From contig CP004371.1 in the NCBI GenBank assembly GCA_000597885.1, positions 3,426,501 to 3,490,500 on the forward strand: a DNA stretch of 64,000 bases. The letters are read 5' to 3'. The position numbers and the translations under genes were made by a program. A model generated the notes under the pieces. That model had not been told where the DNA came from. It did no database searches and saw only the letters and a program-made list of their open reading frames with translations. Positions 21,489-30,053 of this stretch are shown here, in pieces. The stretch is from Flammeovirgaceae bacterium 311. GTDB taxonomy: Bacteria > Bacteroidota > Bacteroidia > Cytophagales > Cyclobacteriaceae. Each line of letters opens with the position of its first letter. Within the stretch, counting starts at the first letter, position 1.

Positions 21489-22355
21489 ATGAAAGCACAA
21501 TATGAACCAATCATGCCTTTGGAGCTTAATTCATTCAAGGTTGCTTTTCAGGAGAAAAAGGAATTCGATTACCCCTGGCATTACCACCCGGAATTTGAGT
21601 TAACCTATATTTTAAGCAGCCATGGTGTTCGTTATGTAGGGAACAGTATAGCGTCTTTTGCAGATGATGACCTGGTGTTAGCAGGCCCAAACTTACCCCA
21701 TTGCTGGAAGAATGCAGGGGAACAAGAGTTACCGGCAAGCGCAATAGTTATACAATGGAAAGAAGATTTTTTAGGAAAGGAATGGTTCCAGCATCAGGAA
21801 TTTGCAGCGATCAGAAAGCTTCTTGAATTATCTAAAAAGGGCATAAAATTTAATAAGGAAGTAGCCTGCCATTTAAAAGAAAGCTTTTTTGAACTGCTGG
21901 AGCTCCCGCCTTTTGAAAAGCTGATACGTTTACTGCAAATACTGCAGCAGCTGGCACAAACAGAACAATATCATGTTTTATGTGAACAAGGTTTTTTACA
22001 CAACCTAAATCACAAAGAGAATGAGCGTATTGATGTTGTTCATCAGTATGTTAAAAACAACTATGCTAAAAAAATAACGCTGGCCGAAATTGCTGAACTG
22101 GTTAGCATGAATGAAGTTTACTTCTCCAGATTTTTCAGTAAGATCATGCAAAAGTCTTTTTTTGTATTTCTGAATGAATACCGAATCACGATTGCCTGCC
22201 AGTTACTGATAGATACTGATCTGCAGGTAGCCGAAATCTGCTACTTATCAGGATATGAAAGCCTCCCGTTTTTTTACAGGCAGTTTAAAAAGTTTAAAGG
22301 GCATACACCTTTAGCTTATAAGGCTCAGTACCAGAAGATTTTCCCCAAAACCTAG
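21489..22355 (+). CDS. AraC family transcriptional regulator
   Basis: 288 residues. The N-terminal cupin sensor (about 10-120; WHYHPEFELTYILSSHGVRYVGN) is followed by a C-terminal double helix-turn-helix (about 180-285) with ITLAEIAELVSMNEVYFSRFF and VAEICYLSGYESLPFFYRQFKK. This domain order matches AraC regulators that sense small sugars or their derivatives. It is divergent from the alcohol dehydrogenase gene (247-base gap) and convergent with the esterase gene. Confidence 0.9.
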   Translation: MKAQYEPIMPLELNSFKVAFQEKKEFDYPWHYHPEFELTYILSSHGVRYVGNSIASFADDDLVLAGPNLPHCWKNAGEQELPASAIVIQWKEDFLGKEWFQHQEFAAIRKLLELSKKGIKFNKEVACHLKESFFELLELPPFEKLIRLLQILQQLAQTEQYHVLCEQGFLHNLNHKENERIDVVHQYVKNNYAKKITLAEIAELVSMNEVYFSRFFSKIMQKSFFVFLNEYRITIACQLLIDTDLQVAEICYLSGYESLPFFYRQFKKFKGHTPLAYKAQYQKIFPKT

Positions 22356-22381
22356 CAACTCCTGCTCATTCTGTTCATAAC

Positions 22382-23206
22382 CTAATCTACAGCAGTGTTT
22401 TTGGTCTGAAGCTGTTTATTAAAGAAGTTTAATGATACTGCAACGTACTTTTTCCAGTAATTCCACTCATGCCCGCCATGGTATTCTTCGTATATGTGTG
22501 CAATGCCGGCTTCCTGCAGCTGCCTGTGGAGCTTTCGGTTGTACTCAATCAACAGATCATCCGTACCACAGTCAAAACGGATTGGCGGAAGCTGATGCCT
22601 GTACTGCTGAAAGGTATTGAATACATCTTCATCCACCTGATTTTCCTGTGCATAATGCTCAAGATCTTCCTCCACAAACAACTTCATTTGCTCCAGACCT
22701 GTAATGGATGAGAGTCCTGAAATACCACTGAAGCGGGATCCATATTTGGCGCCTATTCTTAAAGCGCCAAACCCTCCCATCGACAGACCGGCAATAAAAA
22801 GAGGTGACTCTCTTGTGGCGCCCGGGATGTTCTCCACCATTGCATCCACTACATCCGTTACTATCCACTGTTCAAAATTATATCCGTTATGGGGTAAATA
22901 GGCCGATCCATCGCCCCATAACCCATCAGAAGGCATGGCTATGATCATGGGCGGGATTTCTTTCCGTTCGATCATCTCGCTGGCCTGCAGATGCACCCCT
23001 GCCTTTAATGCCCAGCTCCAGGCACTTCCGTAAACTCCGTGCAGCAACAGCACAACCGGAAGGGTTTGATCAACCCGAATACCCGGTGGCACAAAAACGC
23101 AGATATCCCCCCTCCCTTTCAGATTCGGGCTTTTCACAGTCATAAACATCAGATTGCCGGATTCAAACCGGCAATCTGATATTTCTACCGTTCTAAAACT
23201 TGACAT
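22382..23206 (-). CDS. Alpha/beta hydrolase, esterase (CE1/esterase D-like)
   Basis: 274 residues without a signal peptide. Ser142 in GLSMGG is the nucleophile; LLLHGVYGSAWSW forms the oxyanion region, and YHGGHEWNYW holds the catalytic His. The sequence fits the putative esterase family that includes esterase D, feruloyl and acetyl xylan esterases of CE1. With the surrounding glycan enzymes, removal of acetyl or acyl groups from sugars is plausible, but the absence of a signal peptide implies a cytoplasmic, imported substrate. Confidence 0.8.
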   Translation of the reverse strand: MSSFRTVEISDCRFESGNLMFMTVKSPNLKGRGDICVFVPPGIRVDQTLPVVLLLHGVYGSAWSWALKAGVHLQASEMIERKEIPPMIIAMPSDGLWGDGSAYLPHNGYNFEQWIVTDVVDAMVENIPGATRESPLFIAGLSMGGFGALRIGAKYGSRFSGISGLSSITGLEQMKLFVEEDLEHYAQENQVDEDVFNTFQQYRHQLPPIRFDCGTDDLLIEYNRKLHRQLQEAGIAHIYEEYHGGHEWNYWKKYVAVSLNFFNKQLQTKNTAVD

Positions 23207-23308
23207 ACAAAAACCAGATAGATAAAAGATACTTTTAGACTTTCAACAAAGTCTTATCAGAAGTCCTGTATTAAATCCCTGATAAGCGATCAGCCAGGTG
23301 TATAGTAT

Positions 23309-24220
23309 TTACTGAAGATCAAGTGCTGCAGGATCAAATAAAAGCGGGAAAAATTGTCCCTCCATCTTGTTTCCCGTTTTAATTGCAGGAACACCTGATA
23401 AAATCACCTCATCAGAGTTAGATACAGTTCCATCAGCAAAAACATTCAAAACAAAAGCTCTCCTTGACCGGCTTGACTTATTTTCATAGGAACCATGCAC
23501 CATGAGCGGATGATGAAAAGTGGCATGTCCTTTATTAAGTTCAACAGGCACTGGTTTAAATTCCGGCTTTTGTTCATCACTTAAATAGTGCATCAATCCG
23601 TCCATATCGCCTGCGAGCTCCGGCTTTTCCAAAAGACCCCAATTATGACTCTTAGGAACATAATACAAACAGCCATTTTCCCGTGTTGCATCATCAAGAC
23701 CTACCCAGCAGGTGAGGTGCTGCATAGGGATGGTACGCGTCCAGTAAGAATAGTCCTGGTGCCAGGCAACTACTCCCCCGTGATAAGCCGGTTTACAAAA
23801 CAGCTGATCATGCCAAAACCGTACAGGTTTTCCTTCCAGCAACTGGCTTGCTGCCATGACAAAGGCGGGGTTCCATAAAATATCGTGGAAGCCTTCAGAG
23901 ATACGCCAGGCGCCTAAAGCATGGAAGAGAACTGCATTTGAATCAGTAGATTCATTGGAATGGAACTCATAAAAAAGGTCATGAGCCGGATGAGCCGGAT
24001 CGGCAATTTCTGCCAGCTCCTTGTTGAGTCTTTCAATTTGCCACTCCTCCAGTAATTTGACGTTAGATAGATAACCATTCTCCTTATAAAACTCAATCTG
24101 CTCCTTAGATAGCTTATATTGATCCCACTCTGCCTTAGTGGCCGGCTGTTTGAATAAATCGGAGATCAGCTGGTGGTAACCAGACAGATCTTTGAGTAAG
24201 GTGTCTTTCATAGTGCTCAT
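23309..24220 (-). CDS. Phytanoyl-CoA dioxygenase (PhyH) family protein
   Basis: 303 residues of the Fe(II)/2-oxoglutarate dioxygenase fold. Iron ligands are His154 and Asp156 (WHQDYSYW) and the distal His242 ([17 protein letters not shown]), with Arg253 in position to hold 2-oxoglutarate. The N-terminus [15 protein letters not shown] is typical. PhyH proteins in bacteria hydroxylate diverse small molecules; the substrate is unknown. It lies between an esterase and an FGE/sulfatase pair, and a truncated relative is found at 39515. Confidence 0.85.
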   Translation of the reverse strand: MSTMKDTLLKDLSGYHQLISDLFKQPATKAEWDQYKLSKEQIEFYKENGYLSNVKLLEEWQIERLNKELAEIADPAHPAHDLFYEFHSNESTDSNAVLFHALGAWRISEGFHDILWNPAFVMAASQLLEGKPVRFWHDQLFCKPAYHGGVVAWHQDYSYWTRTIPMQHLTCWVGLDDATRENGCLYYVPKSHNWGLLEKPELAGDMDGLMHYLSDEQKPEFKPVPVELNKGHATFHHPLMVHGSYENKSSRSRRAFVLNVFADGTVSNSDEVILSGVPAIKTGNKMEGQFFPLLFDPAALDLQ

Positions 24221-24657
24221 TTTATAATTGCGTTAAACTGTTCATTACAGGCTGTAATATTCTTGGACGAGGCAAAACACGAGCTAAAAATATTATATCA
24301 TGTATTGCTAAATTTGCACAAAATCCCTTCTGGATTGCTTGCCAGAATTTACCTTTTACTACCCTATTTTGATGATTTTATGAGTTGCTGGTTTTGCTAA
24401 AGGTAAAGGGGTACAATAAGCACTCCCCTGGTAAACCCGCAGGGTGGTTCATCAAATTAGCAGCACTGGCCCCTGAAAACAGGAGTTTTATAAACTATAA
24501 AAATGGAGGAGCCCTGAATTCTAAGGCATCTGCAGGACTTATACACCAGAGCGGCTTCTATATCCAATTCTACAAAATCGGGTATAGAAGCTGCCCTTAC
24601 AGGCAAGTAAAAAAAGCCAGTGTTAGTCTAATAAGCTACCATAAATTAAATAGTAAC
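24221..24657. other. 437-base non-coding interval
   Basis: Lies between the FGE-like stop and the PhyH start, both minus strand. I see no gene, no TAnnTTTG promoter match and no convincing hairpin with a T-tract. An open frame on the plus strand that begins with TTG at 24385 overlaps the FGE C-terminus and is not protein-like. Confidence 0.45.
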
Positions 24658-25881
24658 CTATTCTGCATCCTTAACACAGCGAAACCCTGCATGAGAAAGA
24701 CCGGTATCCTTGGTAGACTTCATACGGGCTGATACCCGGTAGCTGCTGCAATATGAATCGTTGCAAAGAAAAGAACCCCCGCGCTGTACCCGCTTTGGCA
24801 CAGTGGGCTCATCAGGATCTAAGCTGTTCTCCGGCCCCCGTGGATTCTTCACCTCACCTTTTCCATGAAGGGTCTTATAGTAATCGTGCCGGTACCAGTC
24901 GGAGCACCACTCCCAAACGTTGCCCGCCATATCGTAAAGGCCGTACCTATTCGCTGCAAAAGACTTTACAGGCGCTGCATCGTAGTGATTGTCCTGCAGG
25001 GTATTTTTGTCAGGAAACCTACCCTGCCAGGAGTTTGCCTTTGGCTTTCCGGTTTCGATGTGCTCATCTCCCCAGGGGTATGTTTTATTTTCAAGACCAC
25101 CACGTGCTGCCCATTCCCATTCGGCTTCGGTAGGCAGCCGCTTCCCGGCCCATTCAGCATAGGCTACGGCATCATCCCAGGAAACGTGTACCACCGGATA
25201 ATTGTCCTTTCCTTCAATGCTGCTGCCAGGACCTTCAGGATGGCGCCAGTCTGCACCCTGCACCCAGCTCCACCATTGCCTTACATCATTTAGCCGCACC
25301 TGACTGGCTGGAGCAGTAAATACAAGGGAACTGGCTACCAGCACCTCCTCCGGCGGGCGGGGTGTTCCCGGGGGAAGCTGCTTTTTAAGCTCTTCCCAGT
25401 CTGGTTTTCTTTCAGCAGTTGTAACATAGCCGGTAGCTTCCACAAATTTGCGGAACTGTGCATTCGTTACCTCGGTAACATCCATCCAGAAAGGATCTAC
25501 CGTTACTTTATGCTTCGGATATTCATCTGCACGAGCCTGGTTATTATCTCCACCCATCATAAAGGCACCACCCGGAATCAGCACCATGCCTTCGGTACTC
25601 CCGGATCCTGCGCGAACTGAATCCAGCAACTGCACGCTATCCGGCTTCAGCTGGGCAAAACGCTCTGGAATTCCACTCTGGCAGGTAGCCATACCGCCTG
25701 TTAATTTTTGAATGGTATCTACAGGGATATTTCCATTCTCCTGCGCTACATGATCAGTTTTTTGTCCGCAGGAACTAAATAGCACCAACAAAAACAGCGT
25801 TATACCACTGTATTTTCTGAGCCCTGCTACAGTTCTTCTCCCTCCCTCTATATCCATATTCTTCATACTCACCTGAAACAT
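24658..25881 (-). CDS. Formylglycine-generating enzyme family lipoprotein (SUMF1 domain), both active-site Cys present
   Basis: 407 residues: a signal peptide with lipobox LFSSC (Cys about residue 38), then an FGE-sulfatase domain from GSTEGMVLIPGGAFMMGGD to the end. The domain has AVAYAEWAGKRLPTEAEWE and DMAGNVWEWCSDWY. The C-terminal active site has Cys373 and Cys378 in RGGSFLCNDSYC, matching the Cys pair of human FGE (Cys336/Cys341) that binds copper. FGE converts the sulfatase motif Cys to formylglycine using oxygen. It lies 26 bases from a sulfatase. Many exported SUMF1-domain proteins lack these Cys, so this one is probably a real maturase, although family members with other roles exist. 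Confidence 0.8.
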   Translation of the reverse strand: MFQVSMKNMDIEGGRRTVAGLRKYSGITLFLLVLFSSCGQKTDHVAQENGNIPVDTIQKLTGGMATCQSGIPERFAQLKPDSVQLLDSVRAGSGSTEGMVLIPGGAFMMGGDNNQARADEYPKHKVTVDPFWMDVTEVTNAQFRKFVEATGYVTTAERKPDWEELKKQLPPGTPRPPEEVLVASSLVFTAPASQVRLNDVRQWWSWVQGADWRHPEGPGSSIEGKDNYPVVHVSWDDAVAYAEWAGKRLPTEAEWEWAARGGLENKTYPWGDEHIETGKPKANSWQGRFPDKNTLQDNHYDAAPVKSFAANRYGLYDMAGNVWEWCSDWYRHDYYKTLHGKGEVKNPRGPENSLDPDEPTVPKRVQRGGSFLCNDSYCSSYRVSARMKSTKDTGLSHAGFRCVKDAE

Positions 25882-25907
25882 ATAATTAGAAATACCGGCA
25901 TTGCAAT

Positions 25908-27749
25908 TTATTGATTCTGAATCTTCTTTGACAGCCTTATGGCTGCATTCGAATCATAACTTCCATCCTGCGGGTTTTCCGCTATCAAGGCCTGCACTTT
26001 CTGCAGTACAGGTGCAGCATCCTGTCCCATTGTTTCCAGCACATTGAGTGCCTGTACACGCGCCATTAAATTATCATGCTGCAGGGTCTTTTCAAGCGCA
26101 GACAGGACAAGCTCTTTCTCCCCCAAATGATACAATGCCTCTGCCGCAGCTATCCTCACAGCCACCTCCGGATCGTTTGTTAATTGCTTTAACGTTCCCG
26201 CTGCTGCAGCTGCACGCTGACCAAGGATGGTACAGGCTGTTGCAGCCCAGTATCGTACCACGGCATTTTCATCAGTTAGCCTTTGTACAATTTCGGGAAG
26301 CTTATCGGGATTTCCAAGAGAAGCCATCTCAGCAGTTTCCATGATCCGCTCCAGCGGGTATTCACCACTCCTGGCATATTCATAGAGGGGTGTATCTTCT
26401 GCAATCCGGAGCATCATGGCTTCAGGAATAAAGCCTGCATCTCTTGTTTCCAGCAACCATTGCCGGTTTGCCTTTCTCATGCGCTCAAGCACTTCCTGGT
26501 AATCCGGATTACCGGCCAGATTGTGTATGTTGTGAGGATCGTTCTCTGCATCATACAGTTCTTCTGCAGGCTTAGCTTTCCAGAACCTTGACTGCACTTC
26601 GTTTAATGTACCGGCCCTGTAAGCCTCCTCCCAGGATTTCATAGAGGGTGCCTTCCACAAATAATCCAGGTACTGTCCCCATATCTTGTGGGGCATGTAA
26701 TTCTGAATGTAACGGTATTTCTTATCCCTGGCAGAGCGCACCATATCAATTCGCTCATCCATCCTGCCCCTAAAGCTGAAAGCATACTCATAGGCTTCGG
26801 CCTGATGGGTTCCTAAAAAGGCTTTGCCCTGCATATAGTCCGGAGCCGGAATATTGGCCAGACTTAATACCGTAGGGGCAAAATCTGCAAAGGTTACAAT
26901 CCTGTCTGTTTTTGTGCCCGGGGCAACTGGCGCCAGGTGCCTGTACTTATCAGGAAAACGAATGATGAGCGGAACATGTAAGCCGGATTCATACAGAAAG
27001 CGTTTGCTTCGGCCCAGCACACCTCCATGGTCACTATAGTAGAAAACAATAGTATTCTCTGCCAGACCTGCTTCTTCCAGCTCCTTCAGCAGGTCCCCCA
27101 CCTGCTTGTCCATTATTTCAATCTTATCATAATATTTTGCCCAATCATATTTAAACTCCGGGGTTTGGGGGTGGTAAGGGGGAACAGGTACATTTTCGGG
27201 ATTATGATGGAGTGAGTCTACCGGTCTGTGAAGAGAGCTTTCGTGGGATATATTTATGTTGAAGACTGCAAAAAATGGCTGCCCCGGCTTACGATTCATG
27301 TAGGTTGCTTTTTCGCTCGATTCATCCCAGGCTTCAGGCTGGTCGGGTGCATTATAATCCTTCTTGGCGTTGTTTGTGGTATAATAACCCGCTTCTCTTA
27401 AATATCTGGGAAAGAACTTTATGAAATCGGGAATGGGATAGGTGCTGCGCATGTGCTGTGTGCCCATAGCTGTAGGGTATACACCTGTTATCAGGGTAGA
27501 CCTGGCCGGAGCACAAACTGGTGCTGTGGCAAAGGCATTTTCATACAACACACTACTTAATGCCATTCTGTCGATATTGGGTGTAGTGGCAAAAGTATCT
27601 CCATATGCACCAATAAACGGACTGTTATCTTCGCTGACGATCCAGAGAATGTTAGGCCGCTCCGCATTAGCTGCAGTATTTTGATTCCTTTGCGCATTAT
27701 CAACACAGGATGTGACAATAAGAAGTAAGACAAAGTAAAGTCTGTACAT
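25908..27749 (-). CDS. Sulfatase with C-terminal HEAT-like repeats
   Basis: 613 residues. Lipoprotein signal (VTSC, Cys about residue 15). The sulfatase catalytic domain starts RPNILWIVSEDNSPFIGAYG; Cys79 in CAPAR is the residue converted to formylglycine, and metal-binding residues lie in SEDN and YYSDHGGVLG. After about residue 470 the sequence changes to alpha-helical repeats (VQRLTDENAVVRYWAATACTIL and similar) typical of HEAT repeats. The start at 27749 gives the lipobox at a normal distance; ATG 27770 is less likely. It is paired with an FGE gene, suggesting exported sulfate-ester hydrolysis. Substrate unknown. Confidence 0.87.
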   Translation of the reverse strand: MYRLYFVLLLIVTSCVDNAQRNQNTAANAERPNILWIVSEDNSPFIGAYGDTFATTPNIDRMALSSVLYENAFATAPVCAPARSTLITGVYPTAMGTQHMRSTYPIPDFIKFFPRYLREAGYYTTNNAKKDYNAPDQPEAWDESSEKATYMNRKPGQPFFAVFNINISHESSLHRPVDSLHHNPENVPVPPYHPQTPEFKYDWAKYYDKIEIMDKQVGDLLKELEEAGLAENTIVFYYSDHGGVLGRSKRFLYESGLHVPLIIRFPDKYRHLAPVAPGTKTDRIVTFADFAPTVLSLANIPAPDYMQGKAFLGTHQAEAYEYAFSFRGRMDERIDMVRSARDKKYRYIQNYMPHKIWGQYLDYLWKAPSMKSWEEAYRAGTLNEVQSRFWKAKPAEELYDAENDPHNIHNLAGNPDYQEVLERMRKANRQWLLETRDAGFIPEAMMLRIAEDTPLYEYARSGEYPLERIMETAEMASLGNPDKLPEIVQRLTDENAVVRYWAATACTILGQRAAAAAGTLKQLTNDPEVAVRIAAAEALYHLGEKELVLSALEKTLQHDNLMARVQALNVLETMGQDAAPVLQKVQALIAENPQDGSYDSNAAIRLSKKIQNQ

Positions 27750-27826
27750 ATCGTTTAAAGTTAATCCCAATCAGCAATTAGCCGCAACTCTTTCTCCCAT
27801 CCGGATTTCCACTGCGCCACTGATGG

Positions 27827-29968
27827 TTAATTTTTCAAAGTAAAAGTAATGTACCTGTCGTCAGATTTTGTTTTCATCTTGCCGCCTCCACAGGCAATCG
27901 TTACATACTGTTTGCCATTTACCTGATACACACTTGGGGTAGCATACCCTCCGGCAGGCAGTTTATATTTCCAGAGTTCTTCACCCGTGTTTTTGTCGAA
28001 TGCTCTGAAATATTCATCTTTTGAAGCACCAATAAAAATCAAGCCTCCGGCAGTAACCACAGGGCCGCCATAATTTTCCGTTCCTGTTTTGCTGATCCCC
28101 TTTTTGGTTAGCTCCTCAAATTCACCCAGGGGCACCTGCCATTTTATAGCACCTTCGTTCAAATCGATGGCAGTAAGAGTTCCCCAGGGAGGTTTGATAG
28201 CCGGATATCCATCCTTATCCAGAAACCTGTTATAACCTGTGTGCGTGTAGGGCAATGCAGCTTCGTTGGCTTCCATGCCTATTTCATGAGCATCCAGCGG
28301 GTCATTACCCAAACCCATAATGTAATTCACAAGCGCTTCTTTTTTCTCCTGATCGATATGCTTAAAAGCTGGCATAAAGCCTCTGCCGTTGTTTACGATC
28401 TGCAAAACTTCGTCCTTTTTATATTTACGATTGATATCTTTCAGGGCAGGATAGGTTCCGGTAGGATCTCCCAAAAGTTCGGGACCATGGCACATGGCAC
28501 AGGTGGAGAGGTAGATGGTTTCGCCCAGGTTAACAGCTTTGCCCTGATTCTTGCTGGTTGGTACCATGGTATGAATCCAGGGCATTTCATTGGCATTTAC
28601 ATAAAGCAAACCTTCCTGTGGATCGAAGGCCGCACCGCCCCATTCTGCCCCGCCATCAAATCCGGGAAAAATGATTGTTCCCTGTTCACTTGGCGGTATG
28701 AAGGGCCGGCCTGTGCGAACCTTTGCCAATATTTCAGATACATACTCATGCGACTCTGCAGAGATATCGGTGATATCTTCTCTTGAAAATGACTGACGTG
28801 TAAATGGCGCTGGCTTCAAAGGAAAAGGCTGTGTAGGCCATGCCTCCTCTCCCTGTAAATCTGATGCAGGAACTGCTCTTTCCTCCACTGGAAAAAGTGG
28901 CTTGCCTGTATCTCTGTCTAATAGAAATATAAAACCTGATTTTGTGGTCTGAGCCACCGCATCAACCATTTCACCATTATGTTTCACTTGCACTAGAGTA
29001 GGCGGCGCTGGTAAATCCCGGTCCCAGAGGTCGTGATGAACGGTTTGATAATGCCATACCCTTTTCCCTGTTTCTGCATCAAGCGCAAGTACACTGTTTG
29101 CAAATAAATTTTCGCCTTTGCGGTTGCCTCCCCAGAAATCAAAAGAGGCCGATCCTGTAGCGGCAAAAACTATACGTCTTTTTGTATCCAGGCTCATGCC
29201 CGACCAGGAATTTGCACCCCCTATGTATAAATGAGCATCCTTTGGCCATGTTTCATAACCAAATTCACCTGGTCCTGGTATGGTACGAAAGGTCCATTCA
29301 AGGGCCCCTGTTCGCACATTGAAGGCGCGGATAAAGCCCGGAGCAGCATCTGCCCCTTCTGACACCCTGGATCCTATAATTAATTTGTCCTCGAAGACAA
29401 TACCAGGAGATGTTGAGACCACAAAAAGCTCCTGTGCCCTGGTTCCCAAACCTTCTTTTAGAGAAGCTCTGCCATGCTGGCCAAAACCTGCTACCGGCTC
29501 TCCAGTTCTGGCATTTAAACAAATAAGCTCTGCCCCTGCGGTAAACAAGATTCTTTCATCTTCTCCATCGCGCCAGTAACTTATGCCGCGGTTTGCATTC
29601 AGGCCAAAGTCTACATTATTGCTTGGATTAAATATCCATTTTTTTTCACCTGTTGCTGCATTAAGCGCAAAGACCTTCAGGGTTGGCGAAGTGCCATATA
29701 AAATACCATCAATCACCAGGGGATTGCATTGGATTTGCGAGCGCTCATGCAGCGGCGCGGAATCCTCAGAATGAAACTCCCAGGCCACCTGCAGCTTATC
29801 TATGTTATCTCTATTGATTTGATCCAGTGGAGAATACTGTGCACCACTATTACCCCCCAGGTAAACCGGCCAGTCAGTACCTGCTTCTTTTGCTGGTTCA
29901 GCTTGCGGGTAGCAACTGGATGCAAATATCAAAGAAGCGAGGCTTAAATATCTGAAAGTAGAATTCAT
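27827..29968 (-). CDS. PQQ-dependent dehydrogenase with cytochrome c domain (quinohemoprotein)
   Basis: About 713 residues. Lipoprotein signal (FASSC). The eight-bladed quinoprotein propeller starts DWPVYLGGNSGAQYSPLDQIN and includes the catalytic Asp region HHDLWDRDLPAPP. A heme c domain with CAMCH (about residues 488-492) and Met ligand GFMPAF is inserted in the last third, followed by the final propeller blade (GGPVVTAGGLIFIGASKDEYFRAFD). The architecture matches membrane-bound quinoprotein glucose or alcohol dehydrogenases that pass electrons to the respiratory chain. The substrate, perhaps a sugar or polyol released by neighbouring hydrolases, cannot be stated. The gene is in a run with a sulfatase and a GH78-like enzyme. 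Confidence 0.88.
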   Translation of the reverse strand: MNSTFRYLSLASLIFASSCYPQAEPAKEAGTDWPVYLGGNSGAQYSPLDQINRDNIDKLQVAWEFHSEDSAPLHERSQIQCNPLVIDGILYGTSPTLKVFALNAATGEKKWIFNPSNNVDFGLNANRGISYWRDGEDERILFTAGAELICLNARTGEPVAGFGQHGRASLKEGLGTRAQELFVVSTSPGIVFEDKLIIGSRVSEGADAAPGFIRAFNVRTGALEWTFRTIPGPGEFGYETWPKDAHLYIGGANSWSGMSLDTKRRIVFAATGSASFDFWGGNRKGENLFANSVLALDAETGKRVWHYQTVHHDLWDRDLPAPPTLVQVKHNGEMVDAVAQTTKSGFIFLLDRDTGKPLFPVEERAVPASDLQGEEAWPTQPFPLKPAPFTRQSFSREDITDISAESHEYVSEILAKVRTGRPFIPPSEQGTIIFPGFDGGAEWGGAAFDPQEGLLYVNANEMPWIHTMVPTSKNQGKAVNLGETIYLSTCAMCHGPELLGDPTGTYPALKDINRKYKKDEVLQIVNNGRGFMPAFKHIDQEKKEALVNYIMGLGNDPLDAHEIGMEANEAALPYTHTGYNRFLDKDGYPAIKPPWGTLTAIDLNEGAIKWQVPLGEFEELTKKGISKTGTENYGGPVVTAGGLIFIGASKDEYFRAFDKNTGEELWKYKLPAGGYATPSVYQVNGKQYVTIACGGGKMKTKSDDRYITFTLKN

Positions 29969-30053
29969 ACTTTGTGATAGACTTTGTTGCATTTATAAGG
30001 TGAGTTCAAATGCATGAACAGGGAGCAAATATTTCTTTTGAACCTGAACTATT

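Noticed and set aside
24385-24732. A 115-codon gene on the plus strand
   Set aside because: It starts with TTG, overlaps the FGE-like C-terminus on the other strand, and has no recognisable motif or promoter.
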